A stretch of DNA of 64,000 nucleotides from Flintibacter sp. KGMB00164 (lineage in GTDB: Bacteria > Bacillota > Clostridia > Oscillospirales > Oscillospiraceae). This document shows, piece by piece, positions 1 through 8,171 of this stretch. The position numbers and the translations under genes are program-made. The DNA lies in NCBI RefSeq assembly GCF_008727735.1, contig NZ_CP044227.1, positions 186,001 through 250,000 on the forward strand, in the 5' to 3' direction. The notes below the pieces were generated by a model, which did not search any database, had not been told where the DNA came from, and saw nothing but the letters and a program-made list of their open reading frames with translations. Position 1 is the first letter of the stretch, and every line of letters starts with the position of its first letter.

Positions 1-38
1 TGTTAATTTGCAGATGAATATCTTTTGCCAAATCCACG

Positions 39-875
39 TCATCCCTTCATGCCCGTCATTGCAATGCCTTGGACAAAGTATTTTTGTGCGAAACAATAGG
101 CAATAAAAATGGGCAAAATTGTTAACACACCGCCTGCCATCAGGACATTATGCTCAATAACATGGGAGCCCATAAAGGTTGCAAGTCCCGCGGGCAGCGT
201 CCGCATCTCTGTTCTGGTAGTCAAAATCAAGGGGTACAGCAAGTCGTTCCAGTTATACATAAAGTGGAAAATTGCCAATGAAATGACTGCGGGTTTACAC
301 AGCGGAAGCATGATTTTTCTAAAAATTTTAAATTCGCTGCAGCCGTCTAGGCGCGCGGCTTCTTCCAGCCCCTTTGGAAGAGTTACAAAAAACTGCCGCA
401 TCATAAAAATACCAAATGCGTTTGTAGCTCTAGGCAAAATCAAGCCGATATATGTGTTGAGAAGATTCAGCTTGAACATTTCATAGAACAGCGGCACCAT
501 AATCACTTGGAAGGGAATCATCAGAGTTGCCAACACCAAGGCAAACAAGAAATTTTTCCCTTTAAACTGCAATCTGGCAAACGCATACCCGGCCATTGTA
601 TCAAATGTAAGAGATACGATGGTTACGCCGCCTGCGAAGAGAAGAGTATTCCCATAGTAGCGCAGGAAGGGAATTCGGGACCAGATGTTCTCATATGCTT
701 CGGTGGTAAAGTTTCGCCACAAAAGCTTTGGCGGCCAGCTCATAATATCGGCTTCTGTTTTAAATGAAGAGCAAAGCATCCAGATAAACGGATAAAGAAT
801 GATCACTAAAAGAGCAATCAGAAGAATATATTTGATTATCTTTCCTATCGACACTTTTTTCATCTTGCATCCCAC
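39..875 (-). CDS. Carbohydrate ABC transporter permease (MalG/UgpE type)
   Basis: This 278-residue inner-membrane protein is one half of the channel of a sugar ABC importer (CUT1 family). It has about six hydrophobic segments and the cytoplasmic EAA loop in its C-terminal half (EEAARLDGCSEF), the site that docks the ATPase. The N-terminus is short and basic, as usual for MalG-type subunits. Its start abuts the end of the other permease, so the two are translationally coupled. The operon order is binding protein, MalF-type, MalG-type. No ATPase gene follows before the window edge, so a shared MsmK/UgpC-type ATPase encoded elsewhere is likely. The substrate is probably a glycoside or oligosaccharide, judging from the GH2 enzyme nearby. 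Confidence 0.9.
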   Translation of the reverse strand: MGCKMKKVSIGKIIKYILLIALLVIILYPFIWMLCSSFKTEADIMSWPPKLLWRNFTTEAYENIWSRIPFLRYYGNTLLFAGGVTIVSLTFDTMAGYAFARLQFKGKNFLFALVLATLMIPFQVIMVPLFYEMFKLNLLNTYIGLILPRATNAFGIFMMRQFFVTLPKGLEEAARLDGCSEFKIFRKIMLPLCKPAVISLAIFHFMYNWNDLLYPLILTTRTEMRTLPAGLATFMGSHVIEHNVLMAGGVLTILPIFIAYCFAQKYFVQGIAMTGMKG

Positions 876-1769
876 CTACGACAATTGGTCTTCGTCCTGT
901 CTCATATACTTGAAAAGAACCAAGGAAACACTGAGTGTAAGGATCAACATTACCACAGCAACTGCCGAAGCGTAGCCAATATCGCTTTTGCCAATTGCAT
1001 TATTGTAGATATACTGTACGACAGTTTCCGTTCGGAAAAGCGGCCCGCCATTGGTCATGACGTATACCTGATCGAATATCTGGAACGAAGAGATTACGCT
1101 GTTTACGGTAACAAATGTCAGAGTAGGCATGAGCATGGGGATGGTAATGTGCGTTAGTTTGACCCGAGAAGATGCTCCATCTAGATCGGCAGCTTCATAG
1201 TATGACTCCGGAATACCCTGTAACCCAGCAACCAGAATGACCATATTAAAGCCAAGGTTTTTCCACAATCCAACGCCAATCACTGTGGGCATTGCAAGTG
1301 TTGGACTATTCAGCAAATCCGGCATGTGAATTCCAATTTTGCTTAAATAGTAGCTAATAATGCTGATATCCTTGTTAAGCAAAAAAGACCACACAATGGA
1401 AATTACAGTCATGGAGCAAATGGCAGGAAGAAAATACACAGATTTCAGAAAATTGTTGAATTTTGTCTGGTGTCTCAATGCCACAGCAACCAAAAGAGCC
1501 AAGATGACCTGGGCCGGTACCACGCAAACGGTGTAATAAATGGTGTTTCCGAATGCATTCCAGAAGCGGTCATCTGTAAACATATTGATGTAATTTGTAA
1601 AACCGACAAATGTCATGTTTTTAAACATCAAATTTGTTTCCAAGAAGCTGAAGACAAATGATGCCAGCAAGGGAATAAATACGAATAGGGTAAAGATAAT
1701 CATGGACGGGGCAAGGAACATCATCCCGGCTCGAGCCTGAAGTTTTTTTTGCGACACAGCCTTCTTCAT
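876..1769 (-). CDS. Carbohydrate ABC transporter permease (MalF/UgpA type)
   Basis: This 297-residue membrane protein is the partner permease of the sugar importer. A hydrophobic N-terminal segment (MFLAPSMIIFTLFVFIPLL) begins a six-helix layout. The EAA loop is visible as YEAADLDGASSRVKL in the C-terminal third. The length is normal for CUT1 MalF-like subunits that lack the large MalF periplasmic insertion. It lies between the binding protein, 66 bases upstream across a hairpin, and the second permease, which follows with no gap. It probably responds to the LacI-type repressor encoded at 3522-4499. Confidence 0.9.
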   Translation of the reverse strand: MKKAVSQKKLQARAGMMFLAPSMIIFTLFVFIPLLASFVFSFLETNLMFKNMTFVGFTNYINMFTDDRFWNAFGNTIYYTVCVVPAQVILALLVAVALRHQTKFNNFLKSVYFLPAICSMTVISIVWSFLLNKDISIISYYLSKIGIHMPDLLNSPTLAMPTVIGVGLWKNLGFNMVILVAGLQGIPESYYEAADLDGASSRVKLTHITIPMLMPTLTFVTVNSVISSFQIFDQVYVMTNGGPLFRTETVVQYIYNNAIGKSDIGYASAVAVVMLILTLSVSLVLFKYMRQDEDQLS

Positions 1770-1794
1770 TCTACATCACATACTCCTTTAAAAT

Positions 1795-1827
1795 ACTACC
1801 AGAGAAGTGGGACCCTTCTCTGGTAGT
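1795..1827 (-). terminator. Hairpin between binding protein and permease genes
   Basis: Arms 1795-1807 and 1815-1827 pair perfectly over 13 bases around a 7-base loop. On the minus strand the stem follows the binding-protein stop and leads into a T-rich stretch just before the permease ribosome site. This fits a partial terminator or an mRNA-stabilising stem that keeps binding protein in excess over permeases. Confidence 0.6.
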
Positions 1828-1835
1828 GGATGATA

Positions 1836-3122
1836 CTAGTTACCCGTTAATGCATCGATCTGTTCTGCCGCCCGGTCCAGTACTTCCTGCACATCGGCGT
1901 CGGACAGGAGGATTTCTTCAATTGCGGGGGTAATGATATCAACATCAATTTCATTGAAGCAGGTCAGCTGCTGCAGATAGAAGTGCGCATATTCAGTGGC
2001 ATCGGAGAATGCAGCAACGTTGGGATTTTCGCTCAGGCGGCTATCCGAGGCAACGGACGTGTTGGTGAGCGGATAACCCACCTCCAAAGACCATTTGACC
2101 TGTGCATCAGCGCTGTTCCAGTACTTAAAGAAGTCGTATACGCCTTCCTTATTTTTGCTGTCAGCAGTCATGACCATGGATACACCTGTACCTAGGGTAG
2201 CCTGACCGGCAGGACCCGCAGGGCAGGCAGCAATGCCATAGTTGATTCCGGCAGCATCGAAAGTACCAGTTGCCCAGGGGCCGCAGAAATACATACCCAG
2301 CTTTCCAGCGGCAAACAGATTATCAATATCGGCGCCGGACATAGCGGCAGGAGCAATACCATCTTCTTTGATAAGCTTTGCCCAACGGGTAATGGTCTCA
2401 ACGTTCTCCTGGCTGTTGATTACTGCCTTGCCGTCTTCACCAATAATATCGCCGCCGCCGGCCCAGAGCATAATGGGCCACATTTGGATGGTGTTGTTGG
2501 TGGCCAGACCGAAGCCATACTGCTGCTCTCCGTTGACTTCCTTGGTCAGGGCCAAAGCCATGGATTCCAGTTCATCCCAGGTGGTAGGAGGCGATTCAGG
2601 ATCCAAACCGGCTTCAGCAAAGAGATCCTTGTTATAATAGAGCAGAAGAGTCGCCATGTTACAGGGAACGCCATAGTATTCGCCGTTATACTTCAGGTTT
2701 TCCTCCATGACGGCAGGAATATTATTTGCATCCAAGCCCCCGGTTTCATACAGATCGTTGATGACAGCCAGCGCGCCCGATTCAGCATAGCTTGGGATAT
2801 ATTCTGTGTTGAATGCAATGATATCGGGACCCTCGCCTACAGGCAGTGAAGTTGCCAGCTTCTGATACAGGCTGTCCCAAGACATAATCTCAACCTGAAC
2901 TTCGACATTCAGTGTATTGGTGGCATTGTAATCAGCTACGATCTCTTTCAGAACATCACCATCCGTGCCGGTAAAGCCATTCCAGAAGGTGATAACGGTT
3001 TTTTCTCCATCCTGCTGGGAAACACCTGAATTGCCATCGGACGTTTCCCCACCAGTGCTGCAGCCAACGAGTAAAGATACCATGAGAGCAAGGCAAAGCA
3101 AGAGTGTGATATGCTTTTTCAT
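1836..3122 (-). CDS. Sugar-binding lipoprotein of ABC transporter
   Basis: This 428-residue extracytoplasmic solute-binding protein (SBP family 1) captures the sugar for the two permeases downstream. The start is set at the MKKH codon because a typical lipoprotein signal follows, with a basic N-terminus, hydrophobic core and LLVGC lipobox (Cys21). A Ser/Gly/Asp linker comes next. The mature part has family landmarks such as VITFWNGFTG, GEGPDIIAFNTEY and YYNKDLFAEAG. An in-frame extension 14 codons upstream exists but would bury the signal peptide. The long leader upstream carries operator-like sites. The substrate cannot be read from sequence. Confidence 0.93.
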   Translation of the reverse strand: MKKHITLLLCLALMVSLLVGCSTGGETSDGNSGVSQQDGEKTVITFWNGFTGTDGDVLKEIVADYNATNTLNVEVQVEIMSWDSLYQKLATSLPVGEGPDIIAFNTEYIPSYAESGALAVINDLYETGGLDANNIPAVMEENLKYNGEYYGVPCNMATLLLYYNKDLFAEAGLDPESPPTTWDELESMALALTKEVNGEQQYGFGLATNNTIQMWPIMLWAGGGDIIGEDGKAVINSQENVETITRWAKLIKEDGIAPAAMSGADIDNLFAAGKLGMYFCGPWATGTFDAAGINYGIAACPAGPAGQATLGTGVSMVMTADSKNKEGVYDFFKYWNSADAQVKWSLEVGYPLTNTSVASDSRLSENPNVAAFSDATEYAHFYLQQLTCFNEIDVDIITPAIEEILLSDADVQEVLDRAAEQIDALTGN

Positions 3123-3521
3123 TGGGCGTCCCTCCATAAATTTAAATTCTGTTATTACAATCATTCATCAGCTTAGTCCCAATCTGCTGAATCCTGATTT
3201 ATAACCATAGTTTGTTCTCCAAATCGTATGTATTTTAGAGAATGGGTGGGGTTGCTGTTGCAAATCGCAGAGAAACTACAGGTGAGATTTGTAACTTTAC
3301 GTGAATCAAGTGAAGAATCTCTTGTTAGTATTCAGTTCACAGTGAGATATGATTTTGATAGGAGTGTAAATTAGATGAAATTCTACTCCATTTTCAGTAA
3401 TTGAAATGTTTGCTGGGAAGCAGAATACAAGCTGGAAAAATATATAAAATTGGAAAATCTTAACGTTACGAATTCTGACTTAAAATTTTGCTCTTTTGGG
3501 TAAGAGCAAAATTTCATGATT
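3123..3521. promoter_or_regulatory. Leader/promoter region of ABC operon with two operator-like sites
   Basis: This 0.4-kb AT-rich stretch between the repressor gene and the binding-protein gene contains no convincing ORF. It holds GTAACTTTAC at 3291-3300, one base from the GTAACGTTAC site of the neighbouring LacI-type genes, and TAACGTTA at 3461-3468, the 8-base core of the same site. Both would let the adjacent repressor control the ABC operon on the minus strand. I could not assign a clear -35/-10 pair. Confidence 0.55.
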
Positions 3522-4499
3522 TCATAATGTGTTCCCATCAACAATGGAACATGGGACAAAAATATCTCCCATATTCGGTTGATCGGCATCGATCTGGGCA
3601 ACCAATTCTTTTACAGCAGTCTGACCTTTTAATCGAAATTCCTGACGGACCGTTGTCAAGCGATACACTGAGTTTGGATAGGACAGATTATCGTCAAACC
3701 CTGTTACTGCAATCGGACCGGGCACGCCATACCCTAACACGGATAAGGTATCGATTACCTGCGTTGCCAGGACATCATTCCAGCAAATGATTGCATCACA
3801 ACCAGAAGAAATTGACTGCCTAAGCTGCTCTTCCACCATAGAGCCGTTTGGTCCGCAGCAAAATGCAGCTAGTTTTTGTCCGGGGATTTTTTTGTCAACA
3901 GCTTCACAATATCCTTTGTAGCGAAGAAGTTCCTCTGTGGTAGCTGTTTCATAGCAGAAATATGCGGGACGATGTCGCCCTCTCTCAATAACATGCTCGG
4001 TCATTTTTTTGATCCACATTTTTCCGTCCGAATTTACCTGGAGGACGGGTGCGGCAGTATGAGATGAAAGCATGACACATTTGCAATTTCGCTTAGTCAG
4101 TACCCTTGCTACGGCATCTAAATGATTGCCTAAAAGCAAGTAGCCGTCGCTGAAGCTGCCGATGAGCCGTTCAATCTCGTCGTCATCAATATTCTGAGAA
4201 TCAACCAACTTTACCAGGACATCGTAATTAAACGACCTCGCTCCGGCGAGGATTCCCAAAAACTCAGCAGAAAATGTATTTCCACTTTCAATATTCTCGC
4301 TGGTGATAACCATAATGGTATTAGACTTACCGTTTCTTATGCCCTGAGCCAGCTTGTTTGGCACATAGCATAATTGTTTTGCGGCCAGATAAACTTTCTT
4401 TCTGGTTTCTTCTTTTACTTCAGGTCTGTTATTCAGTGCATATGACGCTGTCGTGGGAGATACCCCAGCCAGCTTTGCCACTTCTTTAATCGTTGCCAT
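3522..4499 (-). CDS. LacI family transcriptional regulator
   Basis: This 325-residue repressor has the diagnostic N-terminal HTH and hinge (MATIKEVAKLAGVSPTTASY, then ALNNRPEVKEETR), followed by a periplasmic-binding-protein-like sugar-sensing domain. The start is placed at MATIKEV. An upstream in-frame extension of 75 codons overlaps the promoter and operator and is not protein-like. Sites with the core TAACGTTA lie in its own leader, in the GH2 promoter and upstream of the ABC operon. Local control with autoregulation is therefore inferred. The likely inducer is the transported glycoside or its product. Confidence 0.93.
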   Translation of the reverse strand: MATIKEVAKLAGVSPTTASYALNNRPEVKEETRKKVYLAAKQLCYVPNKLAQGIRNGKSNTIMVITSENIESGNTFSAEFLGILAGARSFNYDVLVKLVDSQNIDDDEIERLIGSFSDGYLLLGNHLDAVARVLTKRNCKCVMLSSHTAAPVLQVNSDGKMWIKKMTEHVIERGRHRPAYFCYETATTEELLRYKGYCEAVDKKIPGQKLAAFCCGPNGSMVEEQLRQSISSGCDAIICWNDVLATQVIDTLSVLGYGVPGPIAVTGFDDNLSYPNSVYRLTTVRQEFRLKGQTAVKELVAQIDADQPNMGDIFVPCSIVDGNTL

Positions 4500-4509
4500 A
4501 GCATTCCTC

Positions 4510-4519
4510 GTAACGTTAC
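4510..4519. promoter_or_regulatory. LacI-type operator in the repressor's own leader
   Basis: GTAACGTTAC is a perfect 10-base palindrome centred at 4514/4515, eleven bases upstream of the repressor start codon. It shares its core with the site at 4764-4779. A repressor bound here would block its own transcription. Confidence 0.75.
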
Positions 4520-4727
4520 AATTTTCTTCATTATACTTACGAAAGTGTGAAGTCGTCAATTCGCATTTCTTGCAAAAAATAGGCTCTGAATTTAACGCTT
4601 TTGACGAAAAAATATTGCTTTCCTTTTTTATAAGCACAGGAATTTTGGCTTGTAAATTGTATGGCGTCATAAAAAACATTGTAAATGATGTATTAAATGC
4701 AAGGGTATCTTTTAGCGAATACATGGA

Positions 4728-4756
4728 TTGACAGGATATTTTGACAGTTATAAAAT
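4728..4756 (+). promoter_or_regulatory. Promoter of the GH2 gene
   Basis: A perfect -35 box TTGACA (4728-4733), a 17-base spacer and the -10 box TAAAAT (4751-4756) face the GH2 gene. The operator at 4764-4779 would cover the transcription start. A second TTGACA at 4741 and a TATAAT at 4756 overlap but are not well spaced with each other. Confidence 0.7.
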
Positions 4757-4763
4757 ATAATAA

Positions 4764-4779
4764 ATCGTAACGTTACGAT
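4764..4779. promoter_or_regulatory. LacI-type operator of the GH2 gene
   Basis: ATCGTAACGTTACGAT is a perfect 16-base palindrome with the central CG typical of LacI-family operators. It lies seven bases after the -10 box of the GH2 promoter, a classic repressor position, and is the best copy of the motif in the window. Confidence 0.85.
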
Positions 4780-4876
4780 GAAATTTTATAGTCGTTCTGT
4801 TGCTTTGTATCCAATCTAAAGAGTACAAGGAGATCGTCGGGCGAAATGCCGTCCGGCCCTTCAAGGAGGATATGGT

Positions 4877-6628
4877 ATGAACAAATTAGAAATTCCAATG
4901 GAACATCCCCGCCCGGCAGTATTCCGCAAAGATTGGGAAAGTCTGAATGGCATTTGGCAATTTGCTTTTGATGACCAGGACAAAGGCCTTTCGGAACACT
5001 GGGAGCGAAAATCACTGGACGCAACGATCCACGTCCCCTATTGCTATCAATCTGTGCGCAGTGGAGTTTGTGATCAGACATATCATCCGTATGTTTGGTA
5101 TCGGCGCCAATTGGAATTCAAAAAATCCTGGAGAGGGAAAAAAGTGCTGCTTCATTTTGAAGGAGTAGACTATCAGTATGATTTGTGGATCAATGATGCA
5201 CATGTTGGGCATCACCGTGGCGGAAGTGTTCGCGGTACATTTGAAATCTCCAATTGGCTCCACGAAGGAAGCAATACCATTTGCTTGCGCGTTGCAGATG
5301 AACAAGACTGGAGCAAGCCGCAGGGTAAGCAAGCCCCCGTGTCTACAGTAGACCGCTGCTGGTATACGCAAACAACGGGTATTTGGAAAAGTGTATGGCT
5401 GGAAATTGTGCCCGAGATATACTTGTCTTCCATTAGAATTACCCCGGATATTGATCGAAGAGAGATTACGTTGGATCTGGAACTCAATCGCCATGTTGTA
5501 GGAACAAAAATTCATATTGAGGTTAGGTACCATAATCAGCTGGTATGTCAAAAAATGCTGATGCCTCAAGCAAAACGCGTTTTGGAACTGATATCGGTTG
5601 AATCGTTGGACTACGTAGATGAGCTGCACTATTGGACACCGGAGCGGCCGGAATTGTTTGACCTGTATATCACAGTAGAAAACTCGTCTGGTACATATGA
5701 TTTTGTACAAACTTACTTTGGCATGCGGAAAATAGAAGCCAGAAATGGTCAAATATATTTGAATAATAAGCCATATTATTTACGGCTGGTTTTAGACCAG
5801 GGATATTGGCAGGATAGCCTGATGACACCGCCTGGAAACACAAGCTTGAAAGAAGATATCCTCCTTACGAAAGCTTTTGGCTTCAATGGTGCAAGAAAAC
5901 ATCAGAAGATAGAGGATGAACGTTACTATTATTGGGCGGATCAATTGGGATTGTTGGTATGGGCAGAAATGCCGAGCAGCTATGCGTTTTGTGCCCATGA
6001 GGTAACCTCGTTTATGGGAGAATGGGTGTCGGTAGTGACACAACTATATAACTATCCCAGCATCATGACGTGGGTGCCCTTTAATGAGTCATGGGGCATT
6101 CGAAATATATTGTTTGATTCAATGCAGCAGAATTTTGCAGAATCGGCATATCACATTACGAAAGCATTAGACAGTACACGTCTGGTTAGTACAAACGATG
6201 GCTGGGAGCAGGTAACCTCGGATCTCTGCGGCGTTCACGACTATTATGACAATGCAGCCTCCTTTCAAAAAAAGTATCATGACATGGATAGCCTCCTTCA
6301 AAAAGATGCACAGGGCAGAAAAATCTATGCAGCAGGATACTCTTTTTGTGGCCAGCCCATTATTCTTTCTGAATATGGAGGTATTGCCTGCGGCCAATCT
6401 CAAAACGGTGCCTGGGGATATAATCAAGCGGCTGACAGCGGAGTTGAATTGCTGGAGAGAATCTGCAACATTACTGTGCCAATCCTGGAAAATAAGCAAA
6501 TTGCAGGTTATTGTTATACGCAGCTGACGGATGTGATGCAGGAGATTAACGGCCTGGCTGACGCAAACCACAGACCCAAGTTTGACCCTGCACAGGGGCG
6601 GAAAATCTTTGAAAAGACAATTGAGTAA
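4877..6628 (+). CDS. Glycoside hydrolase family 2 (beta-galactosidase/glucuronidase-like)
   Basis: This is a 583-residue retaining beta-glycosidase without a signal peptide, so probably cytosolic. The N-terminal jelly-roll sugar-binding domain (HPRPAVFRKDWESLNGIWQF) is followed by an immunoglobulin-like domain and a TIM barrel. The general acid/base is seen as Asn403-Glu404 (VPFNESWG) and the probable nucleophile is Glu499 (ILSEYGG). It is short compared with about 1,000-residue LacZ and resembles small clostridial GH2 enzymes. Specificity (galactoside, glucuronide or mannoside) cannot be decided. The ribosome site AAGGAGG lies just before the ATG. It is co-controlled with the sugar ABC operon by the LacI-type repressor, so it likely cleaves the imported glycoside. 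Confidence 0.9.
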   Translation: MNKLEIPMEHPRPAVFRKDWESLNGIWQFAFDDQDKGLSEHWERKSLDATIHVPYCYQSVRSGVCDQTYHPYVWYRRQLEFKKSWRGKKVLLHFEGVDYQYDLWINDAHVGHHRGGSVRGTFEISNWLHEGSNTICLRVADEQDWSKPQGKQAPVSTVDRCWYTQTTGIWKSVWLEIVPEIYLSSIRITPDIDRREITLDLELNRHVVGTKIHIEVRYHNQLVCQKMLMPQAKRVLELISVESLDYVDELHYWTPERPELFDLYITVENSSGTYDFVQTYFGMRKIEARNGQIYLNNKPYYLRLVLDQGYWQDSLMTPPGNTSLKEDILLTKAFGFNGARKHQKIEDERYYYWADQLGLLVWAEMPSSYAFCAHEVTSFMGEWVSVVTQLYNYPSIMTWVPFNESWGIRNILFDSMQQNFAESAYHITKALDSTRLVSTNDGWEQVTSDLCGVHDYYDNAASFQKKYHDMDSLLQKDAQGRKIYAAGYSFCGQPIILSEYGGIACGQSQNGAWGYNQAADSGVELLERICNITVPILENKQIAGYCYTQLTDVMQEINGLADANHRPKFDPAQGRKIFEKTIE

Positions 6629-6995
6629 TAATGGATAAGGTCTACAAGAATTTGAGCCGAAATAGAGTGTCAGAGATCAAGTGCAGGATGATCCAGCGCC
6701 GTGCGGTATCCGCCTTTCCAATTGAATCTATGATTTTACACATGAATGATGTAAGTTTTGGGTTTTAACAGGTGAAGAATTAGAGTGCCAAGATGAAATA
6801 TTGAAATATAAATACGCAGAGTTTTGTACTGGAAAGAAAAGTGCAAAGCTCTGCGTATTTATGTATGTAGATCAGTTTAAAAATACGGTTTATGCTGCTG
6901 TAAAATAGGAAGGCATGGAACCAGCGCCTAAATATTTGTTGCGTACTTAGAATTATGTCGTATTATAGTATTAAGAGGGGCTGGGAGGTATCGGT
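6629..6995. other. Intergenic region with a long hairpin
   Basis: No convincing gene is present. A 45-codon frame at 6631-6768 has no ribosome site or recognisable similarity. The main feature is the hairpin at 6810-6860. The rest is AT-rich and includes the leader of the acyltransferase gene, with GGGAGG before its ATG. Confidence 0.6.
6810..6860 (+). terminator. Long hairpin, probable terminator region after the GH2 gene
   Basis: Arms 6810-6829 and 6841-6860 pair over 20 bases with two G-U wobbles (core AAATACGCAGAG / CTCTGCGTATTT) around an 11-base loop. No clean T-run follows, so it may end transcription weakly or protect the transcript end. Confidence 0.55.
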
Positions 6996-8021
6996 ATGAA
7001 ACAGCGCATCCTGTATCTGGACTTTCTTCGTTGTTTGGCGATCATCTTCGTGATTATTCTGCACAGCATTATGGCTACGCTGGAAAACCCTGCGTTTTAT
7101 CAGCATCCCTCCTGGTATCTGTGTATGCTTGTGGAACCCTTTGACCGCACCGGTGTGCCACTGTTTTTTATGATCAGCGGATTTTTGCTCCTCAGCAGCC
7201 CCAAAACAGAGCACCTCTGGGAATTTTATAGGCGGAACATTCCGAAACTGGTAATTCCTTTGACGGCATGGAGCCTTATTTACTATGTTGCTGAGGCGTG
7301 TTACAGACAGCACCCCATAGACCTGCATGATTTCCTGAGTCGCTTTCTGAATCAGGGTGTGACCTACCACATGTGGTTTGTCTATGCCCTTCTGGGAATC
7401 TATCTGCTCTGCCCGTTTTTGAAACGTATGGTAGACCAGTGTACTTCGCGGCAGCTTGTCTTTTTGTGGGTTCTTATTTTATTTCCAACCACACTGCGGC
7501 CCATCTTAAATCATATCCTCCCTGTTTATATCCATTTGTTTAACCCCCTGTTGGAGGGCTACATAGGGTATTTCCTGTTGGGATACCTGTTGGGCGGCGC
7601 GGAGTTTCCCAGAGCTTCCCGCATGCTGATCTATCTGGGGGGCCTGGCAGGTTACGGAGCCTGTCTGTTGGGCAATCTGGCCCAGGCGTCTTCCGGGGGA
7701 ATATCTCTTCCCATGAACGGCGGATATATGCTCAACCACTATCTGCTGGCGGCAGGGATCTTTGTGTTTTTCCGCACTTGGTTTGAGAAGCACGCGGACC
7801 GGCTGGAGAAATTCTCTCACCCTCTGACAGAAGCATCCAATTTGGTATTTGGCGTATACTGGATCCATGTTCTGATCTTAAATGTGTTTACCGCGGTGTT
7901 TCTGGAGAATGCTGCACTTCTCCCCTACCTTTTGCTTCGGAGCGGCTGCACGATCCTGCTGTCCTTCCTGTTTGCGGCCATTGTTTCTTGCGTTCCTGTT
8001 TTGCGCCGCGTCCTGATGTAA
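6996..8021 (+). CDS. Acyltransferase family 3 membrane protein
   Basis: This 341-residue polytopic membrane protein opens with the family signature [18 protein letters not shown], whose histidine is typical of the acyl-transfer site of acyltransferase-3 proteins. About ten hydrophobic helices follow, including [12 protein letters not shown] and [15 protein letters not shown]. These enzymes O-acylate sugars, peptidoglycan or exported glycans at the membrane. There is no SGNH domain, unlike OatA-type proteins. It is monocistronic, flanked by hairpins, with a GGGAGG ribosome site, so no substrate hint comes from neighbours. Confidence 0.85.
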   Translation: MKQRILYLDFLRCLAIIFVIILHSIMATLENPAFYQHPSWYLCMLVEPFDRTGVPLFFMISGFLLLSSPKTEHLWEFYRRNIPKLVIPLTAWSLIYYVAEACYRQHPIDLHDFLSRFLNQGVTYHMWFVYALLGIYLLCPFLKRMVDQCTSRQLVFLWVLILFPTTLRPILNHILPVYIHLFNPLLEGYIGYFLLGYLLGGAEFPRASRMLIYLGGLAGYGACLLGNLAQASSGGISLPMNGGYMLNHYLLAAGIFVFFRTWFEKHADRLEKFSHPLTEASNLVFGVYWIHVLILNVFTAVFLENAALLPYLLLRSGCTILLSFLFAAIVSCVPVLRRVLM

Positions 8022-8030
8022 GCAAAAGAG

Positions 8031-8076
8031 AATGAAAGCGCCCTGCCGGTCAAAAGGCCGGCAGGGCGCTTTCATT
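8031..8076. terminator. Strong bidirectional hairpin terminator
   Basis: Perfect 19-base arms at 8031-8049 and 8058-8076 surround an 8-base loop, ending in GCGCTTTCATT on the plus strand. It sits after the acyltransferase gene and, from the other side, 95 bases beyond the M20 gene. Confidence 0.8.
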
Positions 8077-8171
8077 CGTATCTGTGTAGTGTTTTTGCTG
8101 CAGATTCACACATGGTTTTGTGTTTGGGTAATCAGCGGCAAACGTAGAATGACAGGAACGTATGCTGCGGT

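Noticed and set aside
6631-6768. 45-codon frame starting MDKVYKNLSR
   Set aside because: It has no ribosome site and no similarity that I recognise. It lies between the GH2 stop and a hairpin.
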